Shown here piece by piece: positions 38,110 through 51,290 of a DNA stretch of 64,000 nucleotides. The notes below the pieces were generated by a model. The model was not told the DNA's origin. It searched no databases and saw only the letters and a list, made by a program, of their open reading frames with translations. The translations under genes and the position numbers were made by a program. The first letter of the stretch is position 1. Every line of letters begins with the position of its first letter. Location of the stretch: contig SAUG01000088.1 in NCBI GenBank assembly GCA_011316305.1, forward strand, positions 1 through 64,000, given 5' to 3'. Origin of the DNA: Rusavskia elegans (taxonomy: Eukaryota > Ascomycota > Lecanoromycetes > Teloschistales > Teloschistaceae).

Positions 38110-38523
38110 TATAACGTTCCTATATATTAAAGGACGTTATATTCGAGCCTAGCTATAATTATAAGCGTCGTCCGAACTATTAAATAGTAAAAGAATAGAC
38201 TAGCGTAGGTTATTATAATTAATTCTACATAGCCGCGAAAGTACGGTTATAATATTACGAGGTATTTTTATTATATAGATAATTAAAAAGAGAATAGTAG
38301 AAACGTATTTAATAATTATATTAACGACTAACGGGAGAAGTTATCTAATAGAGGTAAAAAGTAATATATATAGTAAAAGTAGCCGATAGTATCGATAGAT
38401 AGCCGTCCGTTAAAAGTCTCTATTATAAAAGTCGGCTATAGCGGCTATAGACGGCTATGTATAATTAGATTCGCTTGCCTAGCTAATCTTCTAGCGTACC
38501 TCTATAGAATCGTAGACGTAATA
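38110..38523. repeat. Right LTR of B4/B5
   Basis: It starts TATAACGTTCCTATATATT and ends GTAGACGTAATA; 414 bp. Confidence 0.85.
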
Positions 38524-38720
38524 TTTTATTAAAAAATAGATTTATTATATAAATATACTAAAGAAGCTATTACGGTAAAAATATCTAATATTAAAAAAAG
38601 CGAAATTTTTAAATTTTTAAATTCTACCGATAGTTTTTTATTTAATTTATTTCTATAGATTTGGAATATTTTAGATAATTTACCGGATTCTTTCTAGAAT
38701 ATTTCGGTATCTATTATTAA
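38524..38720 (-). other. E4-specific 3' internal region, continued
   Basis: Rest of the non-Gypsy-A block of E4. Homology to E1 (position 3443) begins at about 38722 with the word AATAGAACTATTATAGAATC. Confidence 0.6.
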
Positions 38721-41700
38721 TAGAACTATTATAGAATCTTTTAATAGTTTATTAAATATTCTTTAGATTTCTAAAAATTTTCTAAAATAAAATAATCTTT
38801 CTATTTAATTAGATAGTTCTAATCTTCCTATTATAGGATTTTTTTAACTATAAAAATATCTTCTTTTTATATCTCGAAGTTAAATATCTATTATAATAGC
38901 GTTTCGGAATTAATTTGTTCTAAAAGAAATATATAGAATATCGAATATATTTTAGTATCTTTAAATAGATCGAATTTGAAATTCTAAGGTCTTCTAATTT
39001 CTTTATTTAAAAATAGTTCGACTTTAATATAATTAAATTATTTATAATTTTTATTTCTAGATTTTTTATAAAAAAAGTATATTTTATTTTCGTTTTTTAG
39101 CTAAAGTACTATTTTTCGTCTTTAGTTATAATAATTAACCGAGTATTTCTATATTTTTAGAATATTTTTATAGATTTTTTTCTAAATATCGATTTTTTAA
39201 ATCGCTAATTCTACTAATTTATATAGTAGCGGTTATTTAAATAAATTCGTATTTTTTCTATTATTAGTATAAAATAGTATTTCTTTTATTATATTTAATT
39301 TCTTTATATTAAATACTAATTATACTATTAGTAAAAGTAAAATCTAATTATTTTAAATATTATTAATATAGTACTTTTAATATTATTCTAAAATCTAACT
39401 AATATATTCTATCTATCTATTTATTACCGGATAGATTGCTATTAATATCTTTAATTTAATATTAAATAGAGGAATAAAGGTTTTCTAATAATTTAAAAGA
39501 AAAAATTTATTTCTATTATTTATTAAAACTTTCGGTAGTCTATAGTATCGAAATATTCGATCTAGAATAATAAATCTAAGTTATTTTATTATAAAATCTT
39601 TTTATAATAGAATTATTTAGATATATTTTATAAATCTATCTACTATATTAAATATCGAGTTATATTTTATATTTATTATTAGATTTTCCGATTTTAGAAA
39701 TTTAATAATAAAGTCTAATATAACTTTTTTCTATAATAAATCCGGTAGTTTCTAATACTAAATCTTTATAAAATAAATAAATATAGTATATTTATTTTAT
39801 TAATAATTAAAATATCTTTTAATATATATTTCGATTTATTATTTTCTATTAGCGTATTAGTAGTATTATTATAAAAGCTATATTATCTTTATTATATCTA
39901 GATATCTTTATAATATTCTATTATAATACTTTTTAATAAATTTATCGATTTTATTATCTAGTATTTATAGTTTTTTTTTTTAATAAAAAACTATTTTTAA
40001 TTATTTCTAAATATATATAGTATCGTATTTATCTTATATTAATTTACTAATAGTAATCTATTTTTATTATTTTTATATAATTTTTTCATTGATTTAAAAT
40101 ATCTATTTTTCTATTTTTTCTATCTAAAATATAATATATTCTAAATTTATATTAACCGAAAAATTTAAATTATTATATTTATCTTCTATTATATTACTTT
40201 ATTATTATAAAATATAGAAGATTTTTATAGTCTATAAAAATTATTAATTCTAATAATTTTTCGGTATAAATTTTTTATTATTTTAATATAATTACTATAG
40301 CCAGTAGTTTTTTATTATAAATATTATAGTTTTATTTTACTAATTATAATTTCTTTAATATATATACTACCGGATACTATTAACTATTATATTATTATAG
40401 GAATATATATCTATAGCTAGATCTAATAAATTAATTTCTATTTTTAATAGTTTTTTTAAATTAAATATTTTAAATATTAGATTTTTTATAAATTCTTTTT
40501 TAAAATCTTTAAATATTTATTAGTTATATTCTTTTTAATACTATTTAACGGTATCTTTTATTAAAATTATTAGAATAAAAGTTTTTTTAGAATAGTTTTT
40601 TATAAACTTTTAATTATAGTTTATAAATCCGAAAAAGTTTTAAATTTTTTTAATATTTATTAATATTTTCTATTCTATAATAGTTTTTAGTTTTCTAAAA
40701 TCGATATATAATCTATTTTAATTTAGAATAAATTCTAGAAAATTAACTTTTTTTTTATAAAATTTATATTTTTCTAATTTAAAGTATAAATTTCTTTCTT
40801 TTAAATATTTAAAAACTTTACTAATATATTATTTATATTTTTCGAATTTTTAAAAAAAAATTAAAATATTATTAAAATAGGCGGTAATAAATAAATCTAA
40901 ATATTTTCTAAATATATTATTAATTATATTTTAATAGATTATTAGAATATTTATAAATTTAAATAGTATATTTATATATTTATAATAACTATATTATATA
41001 TAAAAAGTTATTTTCTATTTTTTTCCGGCTTTTATTTATATAAGATTATATATTCTTTAAAAATCGAATTTTATAAAATATTTTATTCTAGAAAATTTAT
41101 TTTTAAATTTACTAATATTTAATAGTAGATATCGGTTTTTGATTATAATATTATTTAGCTTTTAGTAATTAATATATAGATAGAAAATTCTATTTTATTT
41201 AATTTTAAAAAAAATCGAATATTTTATTAGTAATTAAAATTTTTTAATAAATTTCTTTTTTATATTTTTATCTAGATATTTATAGAATATTTTAAACTTA
41301 ATTATAAATAATAAATAAATAAATCTAAATATAGATTATTTTCTAATTTAAATCTAATTTTATAATTTTATAATTAATATTTAGATAATATTTTTATAGT
41401 TATTTCTTTTTAAAATAAGTTTATCTAATTTTTATATTTATCTAAAACCCTTTCTAATAGATTTTTTTTAACTTTTTATTAAATAAAAAAAGTTTTTAAA
41501 AAATTTATAATTTTTCTTTCTATTTCTATTTTTTTAATCTAGTTAATTTCTACCGATATCTAATAAATCGTACCTAAATAATTTTTAGTTATTTTTATTC
41601 GAAGCTATAAATTCGCGTTTTATATTTTATTTTTTATCTATCCGAAATTATTATTTCGGTATAGATTAAATACTTTTTATATAAAAGAATTATTTAAAAC

Positions 41701-42200
41701 TAAATACTTTTTTTTTCTAGTCTATTACTAGATTATAATTTTTTAATTAAAAAGTTCTAAAGATAATTTTATAGCTAGCTATTTTAATAATATCGAACTA
41801 AAGTTTTTTTTAATATTAATTAATTATTATTTAGAATAATATTATTTTTTCTTTAATCTATTTATTTCTATTTAATATTTTACTTCTATTAATAACTATT
41901 AAATTATATAGATCCTTTTTTTTAATTTAAAGAAATTCTTTTTTTTTAATTAAATTTTCTAATATAGAATTTTCGGTTATATCTAAATTAATAAATATTT
42001 TAATTTTTTATAATCTATTATTAGTTTTAATAATTATTTTAATTATAAGTATATATATATAGCTAGCTAAATTGAATTATTCTTTTTAAACTATAAAATT
42101 TTATCTTTTTTTAAATTATTATTTATATTTTTATATTTCTAGCTTTTATAATCTATTTATAAAATATATCTATAGAATTTCTAATTTAAAGGTTTATTTT
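38721..42200 (-). pseudogene. pol: Gypsy-A pol remnant of E4
   Basis: Minus strand. Chromodomain about 38745-38880; integrase 39150-39950; RT catalytic box YFNN near 40866-40885; RT N-terminal block near 41160-41240; protease near 41960-42000. It is complete in length, unlike E2. It is mutated to the same degree as E1. Position and order match the family exactly. Confidence 0.82.
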
Positions 42201-42599
42201 TTTTTCTATTATTTTTTCTAGTATTTATATCTATTATATATAATATATCTAGAATAATTATAAATATTATAACTTCCGGTTTTAATAGATATTATAGAAA
42301 TATATCGATATAGTTTTAATAGATACTACCCGGCTCTTTTTTTTTCTAATTTATAAATCCTATAGTTATTATTATAATAGACAGTCGAACTGAATAATAT
42401 ATATTAGTTTTCTACTATTATAAATTTTTATTATAATTCCGGTTTAAATATAATTTCTTTTTTAGAAATATTATTTTCTAGTTTTTTTTCTAGTATATCG
42501 ATAATATTATCTGCTCTTTAATCCTATTTATTATTCTATAGATATTCGTTAATAATATATAATTTATAAACGTTTTTAAATCTTTTATAGATTATTATA

Positions 42600-43827
42600 A
42601 ATCTTTTTTTTACTAGTTTTTTATTATAAAAAGCCTAAAGATATACTAGGCGAACGTCTTCTATTATAATTATCTATCTAGAAACGGCTTTCTTTCTAGT
42701 AGATTTCGTTAATATTTATAGAAAAGTATTATTTATTATAGCTTTCTATAGTATTTTATTATTTTCTATAAATATAAATTTTTTATCCGAATTAATTTTC
42801 TAAAGTTTAGAGCTACTATCGTCGTTTTCTAAAATTATTTTTTACTAGTCTTTAGATTTTCTTAGTATAGAGTTAAACTATAGTTATTATATTTTATTTA
42901 ATTATTAATTTTTTATAAAATAATCTAGTTTATTATAATTATAGTACGTTTTAGAATTTTTATTCCTTTTATTATTTCTAAAGTTTTTCTCTTTATATCG
43001 TTATTATATAGAATCTAGTTCTATTAGTATAAATCTATAGTAGCTATTTCCGGTTTTTTAATCTAATTATAGTTTTCTATAAAATTATTCCGGGTAATAT
43101 CCCGCGTTATTTTATTATCTATTATTATAGTTTTTCTTTATATTTTATTTATATAGTTTCTTATTAAAGTCGATAGATATTTTAATTATATTATCTAGTA
43201 TATTATATATTTAACTATTATATATAAATTTATCTTTTATTTATTTTTTAGATTTTTATCTAAATATTATATATAGGGTATTATTTTTTTATTCCGTTAA
43301 TAGTATCTATTTTTAGATTCGTATAGCGTAGTTAAATACTATATTCTCTTACTAAAGGTATTAAATAAAGTATATAATAATTTAAATTTTATTCGAAATT
43401 CCGAAAATTTTAAAAATAGCTTTTTTAAATTTAATAAATTATATAAAAATATATTTATTATCTTTTTTATTATCTATATATTATTAAAGGAAAGATTTTT
43501 TCTAGTATTAGATTTATTTTTAAAGATAGAATTTAGTAAAAAGTATTTTTTTCTTTTTAGATATAGAATAAAATAAGAAGTAAATATTTAATTATATAAA
43601 CCAACTTTTTAGTTTATTATAATCTCTATAATATTTATCGGACTTATTAATTTTAATATTATAGTTATAATAACTAGTAGTAGAAATACTACCTTTTTTA
43701 TTTCTATTATTATCTTTTATCTAAATTTTCTTTCTTTTAAATTCGGGCTATTTAGCTATAGAGCTAAAATTATTTAAAGTAGAAATTTAACGTTAACTTA
43801 GGATAGATATTCTAAAGGTATTTAAAG
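42600..43827 (-). pseudogene. gag: Gypsy-A gag remnant of E4
   Basis: Minus strand, next to the 5' LTR at 43828. The zinc knuckle near 42905-42955 is degraded as in E1 (YYNYNKLDYF). It contains the uninterrupted site GAAGTAAATATTTAATTATA at about 43575-43595, which shows what the Helitron-like element entered in E2. Confidence 0.75.
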
Positions 43828-44230
43828 TATTATAAAACTACTAAAAGGATTCTAGTATTTCTAAAAATTAGTTAGATTTGTTAGTATATCTATAAACGGA
43901 GATATAACGGATAATTATTTAAATAGATTTAAAAATAAATCAGTTTAATTACTAGAATAGTATATAAAGATAACTAATAAATTAAATACGAGCTATAAAA
44001 ACGTCGAGATTAGAATTTATATAGATAATAAAATCCTTTATAATTAGTATAATCAGTATAATTAGTATACTAAATATAATGAATTAATTAAATATTTTAT
44101 TTTATAGTAATTAATAATTAGTATAACTGAGCAATACTGATTACTAAACAATCCTAAATATTCAGTATATACTAAAGGTCTTATTACTAAATACCAGATT
44201 TAATACCGGGTTTAGTCTAGAATTATAATA
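43828..44230 (-). repeat. 5' LTR of E4 (type C)
   Basis: 403 bp, like 27788-28190 but less mutated, keeping TG in AACTGAGCAATACTGATTAC. Right target copy GATTT follows. Confidence 0.82.
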
Positions 44231-44532
44231 GATTTATACTATTAGATTCGCTAAAAATATAAAAAAAAAAGTATCAAGTTTAATTTAAATATCTAGATAT
44301 ATAACTCGTTTCCTAAATAAAAATATTATAGATAATTTCTAAAAATATCTATTATTATATTAATTAACGTATTTACTATATTAGTCGATATTTAAACCAG
44401 AATCTAGCCGCCTATTTAATCTAAAACTCTTTAAATCTAATATTTATTTCTAAAATCTACTATTTCGGTGGTATTCATATTAAATAAATATATATATATA
44501 GCAATATTGAAACGGGAAAAAAAATCTAATAT
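44231..44532 (+). pseudogene. pol: Copia fragment between E4 and Gypsy-E
   Basis: It continues the Copia integrase C-terminal region cut at 27787; plus-frame words such as TIRFAKNIKKK follow on. Beyond 44340 nothing is readable; this would be the linker between integrase and RT. It ends with AATAT (44528-44532), the left target duplication of Gypsy-E. Confidence 0.6.
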
Positions 44533-44773
44533 TATTATAAACTATTTAAATTATCTGGAATTTATATGGAATTTAGTGGATATAAAAATACTAGCCGATA
44601 GTACCGGCTAACTAATATGCTAACTAAACTCCGTTAACCGCGGCTTATTAGTTCTACAGGATTTGTTACCTAATTAGGCCTAGCGTTCAGCCTTGTTCGC
44701 TTGTTTATAGATAAGTTTTCTATCTATATAGAAATATTAAGCTATTATTATTATCTAAAATCGATATATAATA
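44533..44773 (+). repeat. 5' LTR of Gypsy-E
   Basis: It starts TATTATAAACTATTTAAA and ends GATATATAATA. It contains the well-kept block ACTAGCCGATAGTACCGGCT and GGCCTAGCGTTCAGCCTTG. Confidence 0.88.
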
Positions 44774-44825
44774 ATTAGTAGTAATAAAAGATTTATTGAT
44801 AGATATTATATAATATATATATAGC

Positions 44826-44882
44826 GTTTATAAATACTAATTCCCGTTTATAAATACTAATTCCCGTTTATAAATACTAATA
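44826..44882. repeat. 20-bp tandem repeat, 2.8 copies
   Basis: Unit GTTTATAAATACTAATTCCC repeated exactly, just inside the 5' LTR. It may be part of the leader, or slippage during reverse transcription. Confidence 0.85.
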
Positions 44883-45149
44883 ATACTAGTAACGTTATCT
44901 ATATTTTCGGAGATACTAATTATTTTAATTAAATATACTTTATTAGCAGTATTTACTAAACTACTATTATTTTTTACTAATTATACTTTATATATTTAGA
45001 TATAATAGAAATAAATCGGTTTATTAATTAGACTTTAATTAATTATAATAGCGATAGATAAGCTACTTTTATCTTTTAATAATAGTATTATCTTTTTCGG
45101 ATACTAGCTCGTCGAGTTTATATATAGAACCGGTTCTAGATATACTACT

Positions 45150-46350
45150 AATTAGGACTAGAATATACTAGATTTATTAAACTTTATATATAATAATTAT
45201 AGCGACTCTAGATTTTCTAAAATCGAAGCAGATAATATTATAGATATTAAAATAAAATTATCCTCCCGGCTATTCCGATCGCCTAAATAGCCCGACGAAT
45301 AGTTAGATAGCGGGGCTATAGCGTAAGCTGCTATTAAACGTTTTAGAAAAAATATAGTAGAGTTCCGGAACGACTCTATATATATATAAACCCTCGTAAA
45401 TTATTAAATCTCTTCTAAAAATAAAAAAAAAGGAAGATACGGTCGATAAAGTTCTAGTAAATTTTTTTATTTTATCTAAAACGGATATAAATAGAAAACT
45501 AAATATAGTATAAAACTATAGCTCTGATTTTATAATAATACGATTTCTCGAAAAATTAGAAAAATAGAATGTTATAATCTAGATAGAGCTTAAAGAACTT
45601 TACTAATAAAGTTAATAGAAAAAGAAAATATTTTTACTACTATCTAAACTTTCTATATTCTTTACTAGAGCCGATAAATATAAGAAATTTATTATAGGCG
45701 ATATTAATTACTTCTATCTTTTCTATAATAATAAATCCGCCGAGACCGGGCCTTATATCGAATATATAGGTAAAAATACCTATTTCTATAATATCTATAT
45801 TTTTACCCAATAAATTAAAGACGTCGCTAGATTAAATAGTAAGGTTAAGGAAAACCTATAGATATATCTTCGCGGTAAAACTCTATAATAGTATTCTAAT
45901 AAACTTTTAGATATATAAAAGAAATATCTAATAAAGGACTTTAATATATAGATTAGCGCCTTAATTACTTATTTTAAACTACTAATAGAAGAAGGAATAC
46001 GTATTTTAAATAATAAAAAATATACTATCGAGGATATAAGCCGCTATTACGAACCTCGCGAATATAGCTAGACTAGGTTTCGAATTATAAAGATCGCCGA
46101 AACGACTAATATTCGGTAAATTATTATATAGATATAGATAGGTTCCGCTATTCCTTTTTATATTACTCTAGTTTTTAAATTAACGGAAAAGACTACTATT
46201 AATACGTTCTTTCGATTAATAGATAATTATAAGCTTAAAATCTAGACTATAGAAAAAGATTACTTCCGATAATTCCGGGGAATATCCTCTAATAATTCTA
46301 GCTATTAATAAATAGAAAATCTATTTCTATTCCGATGTTAACCGGTACTA
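45150..46350 (+). pseudogene. gag: Gypsy-E gag remnant
   Basis: The capsid part of a Gypsy gag. The plus frame reads FTRADKYKKFIIGDINYFYL near 45660-45720, ARLNSKVKENL near 45830 and YLRGKTL near 45870, followed by a Trp-type position mutated to stop and then NKLLDI. This matches the retrotransposon gag pattern ending in LxGxAxxWW. Stops are all TAG/TAA. Capsid would package the RNA; the frame is closed. Confidence 0.7.
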
Positions 46351-46989
46351 GAAGATATAATATACTAATCGATATTTAGTTCCGGCCCTTCTAGATATAA
46401 ATATTAGTATTTTATAGTTTAGTAGATTTTTTAGCCTTTCTAGAGATATTAGCTTCCTTTTATTAAGAGGGATCTACTAGGAGCGCCTTCTATTTAAAGC
46501 GACGCGAATTCCTTTCGCTTTATATTCGTAAGTAGATTAAGAAATCTATAAAGAAATTCCTTTTTAATATAGTAGAATTCTATACTAGCGTATAGTAATA
46601 GACTTTAGAGACCTTATAATAACTAGTTCTAAAGAAAACTTTATTTCGGCCTAAATTTTTAACGTTTAGTACCGCTAGCTCCGCTTTAATATATCTATTA
46701 AATAAGAGTTTATAAAGACGTATATAGTAAAGATTATTCTATTATAAAGGAAATTTACGCCTAATATACCGAATAGGATTCTATTTATAGATATTATAGT
46801 AATAAATCCGCCGAATTTTATAATAAAGAGATCGAATACTATAATAGAGTTTATAAAGAGTTAGAATATAAAAAAGTTAGCTAGAATTTTATTAATACTA
46901 GGCCGAAGGTTTTATATTTATATTAGAAGTATAACGCCTTATTCGAGTTATATAATAAATTATTTAAATATTTTAAAATCGTTTACTAG

Positions 46990-47560
46990 AATACGGAAAG
47001 TAATAAACCTAAAATATAAATATTTATTACTAAAAAGTAATTTCCTAGTATAGAAAATACTTTTATATTTCGTATAATCGTTTTAAATAGCGAGTAGATT
47101 ATAGAAACTGGTTTAGTTTTTAAATATTTCTATTACGCTATTCTTTTATTAGTTTTCCGTCCGGATATATTTAATATTAAGGATATATATACTAATTTAG
47201 AATATATAATATTAATAGCCGATAGAAAGTTTATTTTAGAAAGTATTAAAATTAAAAAACTACTAAAAAAGATTCCTATTTATAATATAAGCGAATAAAT
47301 CTATCGGACCGATAAATTTACTATTTTTACTTTCTATCTAAAAGGCGATTTAGCTATTATAGAGCTTATAAAGGAGATCTATATTATTAAAAATCTATAA
47401 ACTAATCTGCTAGTAGATATAGATATTTCAACTCCGGAAAAAATAATTCTAGATTATTAAAAATAGTAAATTATTATCGGTAGATATAAAAACTTTAAAG
47501 TTAACTTTAATTTCTATATATATTATAAGTCTAACCTTAAATATACTATTAGAATTTAAA
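46990..47560 (+). pseudogene. pol: Gypsy-E protease region
   Basis: A plus frame between gag and RT. Near 47395-47470 it reads TNLLVDIDISTPEKIILDY, the family pattern NxLLGxDxxxPxxxxLD at the end of the aspartic protease. The catalytic DTG is not clear further upstream. Assignment by order and by this C-terminal block. Confidence 0.55.
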
Positions 47561-48359
47561 AGGATATTATTTTAAAATCTAATAGAGTTATACGAGTTCT
47601 AGTATAATATCGAGGCGATATTTCCGGAAACTATAATTTCTTTTTCGAATCTAAATTAAAATTAATTTCGAAATTAAATTTTAGTTCTAATAGTAGAGCT
47701 TTTATTTATATAGTCGACGTTTTATTTAGTTTCGTAAATATCTATAGCGTAAGCTATTCGCCGGTAGTTTTATTTAAATAAATTCGGCTTAAAAAAATTA
47801 TCGAGAATCGGTATAAAAAATATTATACTGCCGTTTCTAACCTAATTCTACTTATAGTAAAATTAATATAGAGTACTATTAAATATACTATTAAGAAATT
47901 AGTAAAGATAACAGTTATTAGAACTACGGCGATATTCGCTGCTATCGCGGTTATATAAAATAGGACCGTATATCGTCTAGAATTACCTAATATAGTTAGC
48001 GCGCGGAATATTCTAATAAATTAGAACGTTTTCTATCCGACTAATAAAGTAAATTTTAGTAAAAATTTAGCGAGACTTAGCGTAAATTTAGCTAAAAATA
48101 TTAAATTCGCTAAATTAACTTTCTTTACTATATCTATTAATTCTGAACTGGAATATCGTCTTTCTAATAGTATTACGGTTTATAGTAAACTACTAGTAAT
48201 ATAATAACTAGCCGATATTACTAAAAAATACTAAAATATATTTATCGATTAAAAAGCTATAATAGATATTTCTATAAAGGAATAGATACTAATATTTCTA
48301 AAAAAAGAAACGAAATTTATATTTTTAAAGATTTATAATTTAAACTATATAGACTATAT

Positions 48360-49700
48360 TTAATTAAATAAAAACTTTAATAAATTTTATAAATAAGGTA
48401 AAATGAAATATTCCGAATAGCTAATATTTTTTATATATTCTATTTTCGTAGTATAGAGAACTTTTTTAGATAGTATATAAAAGAGACAAATAGTAGTTAA
48501 TATTCGAAACTTTAATACTATTACGGAATCGGATAGCTATTCCTTTCTATTATAAACGGATATTATTATATTAGTATTAGAGTACCTCTATATCTCGGTC
48601 GTTAATAATATAGGATAGTTTTATTAGTTTAAAATCTAATACTATAATCGTTATAAATTTACTATAGTTTCTTATTATAGATAGAAATAAGCTTCGATAA
48701 TATTTATAGAATATAAAGACTTACCGCTATATATATAATACTAGACCGATAATCTATTTCGCCTATTTAAAGATTTTATTAAAGACTATATAGACGATAT
48801 TATTATTTTCTTATATAGTTTAAAAGAATATTTAGGGTATTTAGATTATATTTTCGCTCTATTCTAAAAAAAACGAGTTAGTTTTATATTTTCTAAATTA
48901 TTTATAGGGTATCTTTTAGTTCGTTTATTTAGATAACGCGTTAATATACTAGAAATAATTACCTTAAAGGATAAAATTAAAGCTATTTCGGAAAAGGCTT
49001 TTTTTAAATATCTATAAAATCTAGAAACCTATTTCGAAATAACTAACTGGCTATATTATATAATTATAGAATATATATATCTCGTCGAGCTTCTATAAAA
49101 GAGGAAGATTCTATTTATAAAAGGATTCGGACGAGACTTTAAAAGATTTAAACGTAAACTCTAATTAACGAAGTTAAAATATAATCTTATTCTAGAAGAA
49201 AAGGAATTATTTCGGGTACTATAAATGGTATTCGAACTACTTACCTTTTTCTATTATTTTAACTCTACAAGAAAGCTTTATATCGACCTAGATATATTAA
49301 AGTAATTCGGCTTTATAGTAATTATCTACTATATTAAAGGAGATTTTAATAAAAACTTTCTATCTACTAAAATATAGCTAATAATATTTCTAAATATCTT
49401 AATAGCGCCGAATGAAATTATTAGTCTACCGAATTAGAAGTTACTAGAATCGTCTAGATAGTAAAAAAGATTCGCTACTTGATTAATTCCTTTATAAAGC
49501 TACTAGTAATTATATATACTAGTTATTTAGCGATAGTTCCGATTTTAAAATAGAAATCGCTTAAAATAATAAGTACCGATAAGCTGAATCTAAAATTTAT
49601 TTATATATTATAGTACCTTTCGGCTGTTAATATTAAATTGTATTATAAAATAGGTAAAACTAATATTACTTTTAATATTTTATTACGATTCGAAATAAAG
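48360..49700 (+). pseudogene. pol: Gypsy-E reverse transcriptase and RNase H
   Basis: RT is unmistakable: VVNIRNFNTITESDSYPFLL near 48500-48560, NRYKFTIVSYYR near 48650 and YIDDIIIFSYSLKEYLGYL at 48790-48845, with the catalytic YIDD still intact. It continues SKLFIGYLLVRLF. RNase H follows: FNSTRKLYIDLDI near 49260-49290 and, at its end, the KxGKTNxxPDALSRL motif degraded to KIGKTNITFNILLRF near 49650-49690. It makes cDNA in an intact element. TAG/TAA breaks throughout. Confidence 0.88.
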
Positions 49701-49839
49701 GTCCTTTATATATAGATTAAGAATAAAGAAGATATCCTAGACGTCCTATATAGAAATATTAAATTTAATAATAAAAAAGATATTCTATAGTACGCCCCGG
49801 ATATTATTATACCGATATACTATATAACGCTCGTCGAAA

Positions 49840-50700
49840 TAATAGATAAATTTAAATAACGTATTAAAAAAGGCAATACTAATAATAAACGATAGACTAA
49901 AATTATTATAATATTATAAATCTAGGAACTAGATTCTAATATTAAAAATAATAAATATTATATACTAGATATTAATTTCCGAATATATAATAAATTTCTC
50001 TACTACGTTTTTAGAAATAGTCGAAATTAATTCTATATTCCGGATAAACTCGTAGGCGAAATTATTAGCGTAGTTTATAACCGATATTATTAAAGGTATT
50101 ATTATATATACGAGGAATTCTATCTATTAATCTATATTCGTAATATATATAAAAAGATTAAAGAATATATAGAATACTGCTAGTAATATTAATTAAATTA
50201 AACCAAGCGGTATAGATTCTATAGCTTCTTTAATTTAATTCTTCCGAAGGTACTGTTTTATATAATTACGATAGACTTCGTACTTATATTATCTATAAAG
50301 TTTTTAAATAAAGATTATATATTAACGATTATATATAAATATACTAAAAAGATTCTACTAATTTCTAGCCAGATTTTTTATTTCGTAGTTAATTAGGCGA
50401 ATTTTATTATTACGGCTTTATTCGAATATAATTAGAGAATTCTATTAGCTATTATTAGTAATAGAGATTATAAATTTATATTATCTTTCTAGCGCCAGAT
50501 TCTCTAGAAGCTAGAAATAATAATCCTAGTATCTATAGTATATTATCTATAAATCGATAGATAATCGGAATATATTAATTAAATTATAGAAATTAGTTTC
50601 CGTTTCTAATTTATAGAATATCCGGATAAAGATTAGACTAAAGCTATTTTATTTCTATAGTTTACGTTTAATAATATAATCAGTTTCGCTACTAGTACAG
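49840..50700 (+). pseudogene. pol: Gypsy-E integrase
   Basis: Plus frame: a degraded zinc-binding segment with YYIYEEFYLLIYIRNIYK and EYCQ*Y*LN*TKRYRFY (the HHCC part), then core blocks TIDFVLILSI near 50270, IYKYTKKILLI near 50335 and ISNRDYKFI near 50455, with the RQSEYIN block near 50560. These correspond to the D,D35E core and the HPQTDGQSERxN signature. Integrates cDNA in the intact element; here stop-ridden. Confidence 0.85.
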
Positions 50701-51124
50701 CCTCTAACGAACTAGTACTAGGCTTTTGATCTAAAAATATAATTAGTACTTTATCGGACCTACTACTAGACAATATAGAGCATTTAAAATCTATTAAATA
50801 TATAGAAGTAGAAAATATAATAGCTTTTAGTACCGCTCTTTCTAAAGTCCGATATAATAATCTATATAAGACTAGATCCTTTAAACTAGGTAATAAAGTT
50901 TTTCTAAGACTTTATTACGGATATATACTACTAGATATTACTAATTAAAAGCTTTTATATTAACGAACTAGTCCGTTTAAAATAATTTATAAAATCTGGT
51001 ATTTTATACTCGAATTAGAACTTTCTACTATTATAAAATTCAATTCTATTATATCTATAGCCTAATTAAAACTAGCGCCTATCGGCGATAATCTTTTTAA
51101 TCGGCTTTCGGTTAATAATAAACT

Positions 51125-51290
51125 TCCTACCGTCGAAATAGAATTTCCGGAGAAAGATTCTAACTAATTCGAGATAAAACGAATTATAGATCGGCGAAAA
51201 ATATATTAGCGCTTCTAGTATTTAGTTAAATAGAAAGGCTATAGACTATAATATAATAGCTAGTATAGGTTATAAGATTTAACGTACTAT
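51125..51290 (+). pseudogene. pol: Gypsy-E chromodomain
   Basis: The frame reads FEIKRIIDRRKIY, then YLVK*KGYRL, then YRL*DL. This is the classic chromodomain (EVExIxxxR...YLVKWKGY...W) with Trp as stop. In chromoviruses this C-terminal module binds methylated histone H3 and directs insertion to heterochromatin. It supports the view that this region is, or was, silent chromatin. Confidence 0.82.

Larger units (their letters stand above)
28595..38523. mobile_element. LTR element B, copy B4/B5, split by E3
   Basis: Left LTR 28595-28997, right LTR 38110-38523, target duplication CTTTA (28590-28594) / TTTTA (38524-38528). Internal sequence is 28998-29833 and 36415-38109. Removing E3 with its duplication leaves about 3348 bp, equal to B1. 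Where readable, both decayed frames of B1 are present here too: plus-strand KEIYNNYFI at 29450-29475 and the minus-strand stretch at 36830-37400. Confidence 0.85.
27788..44230 (-). mobile_element. Gypsy-A/C chimera E4, holding a B element that holds E3
   Basis: Minus-strand Gypsy inserted in the Copia integrase. Target duplication is GATTC (27783-27787) / GATTT (44231-44235). LTRs of 403 bp lie at 27788-28190 and 43828-44230. From 38721 upward its body aligns with Gypsy-A. The LTR part near 28030-28190 (and 44040-44230) and the internal 3' region (28191-28594 plus 38524-38720) are unlike Gypsy-A, so a block including U3 was exchanged. It is interrupted at 28594 by a B element. Confidence 0.85.

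Noticed and set aside
44826..44882. CRISPR-like spaced repeat
   Set aside because: The repeats are directly adjacent without spacers, and the DNA is fungal retroelement leader.
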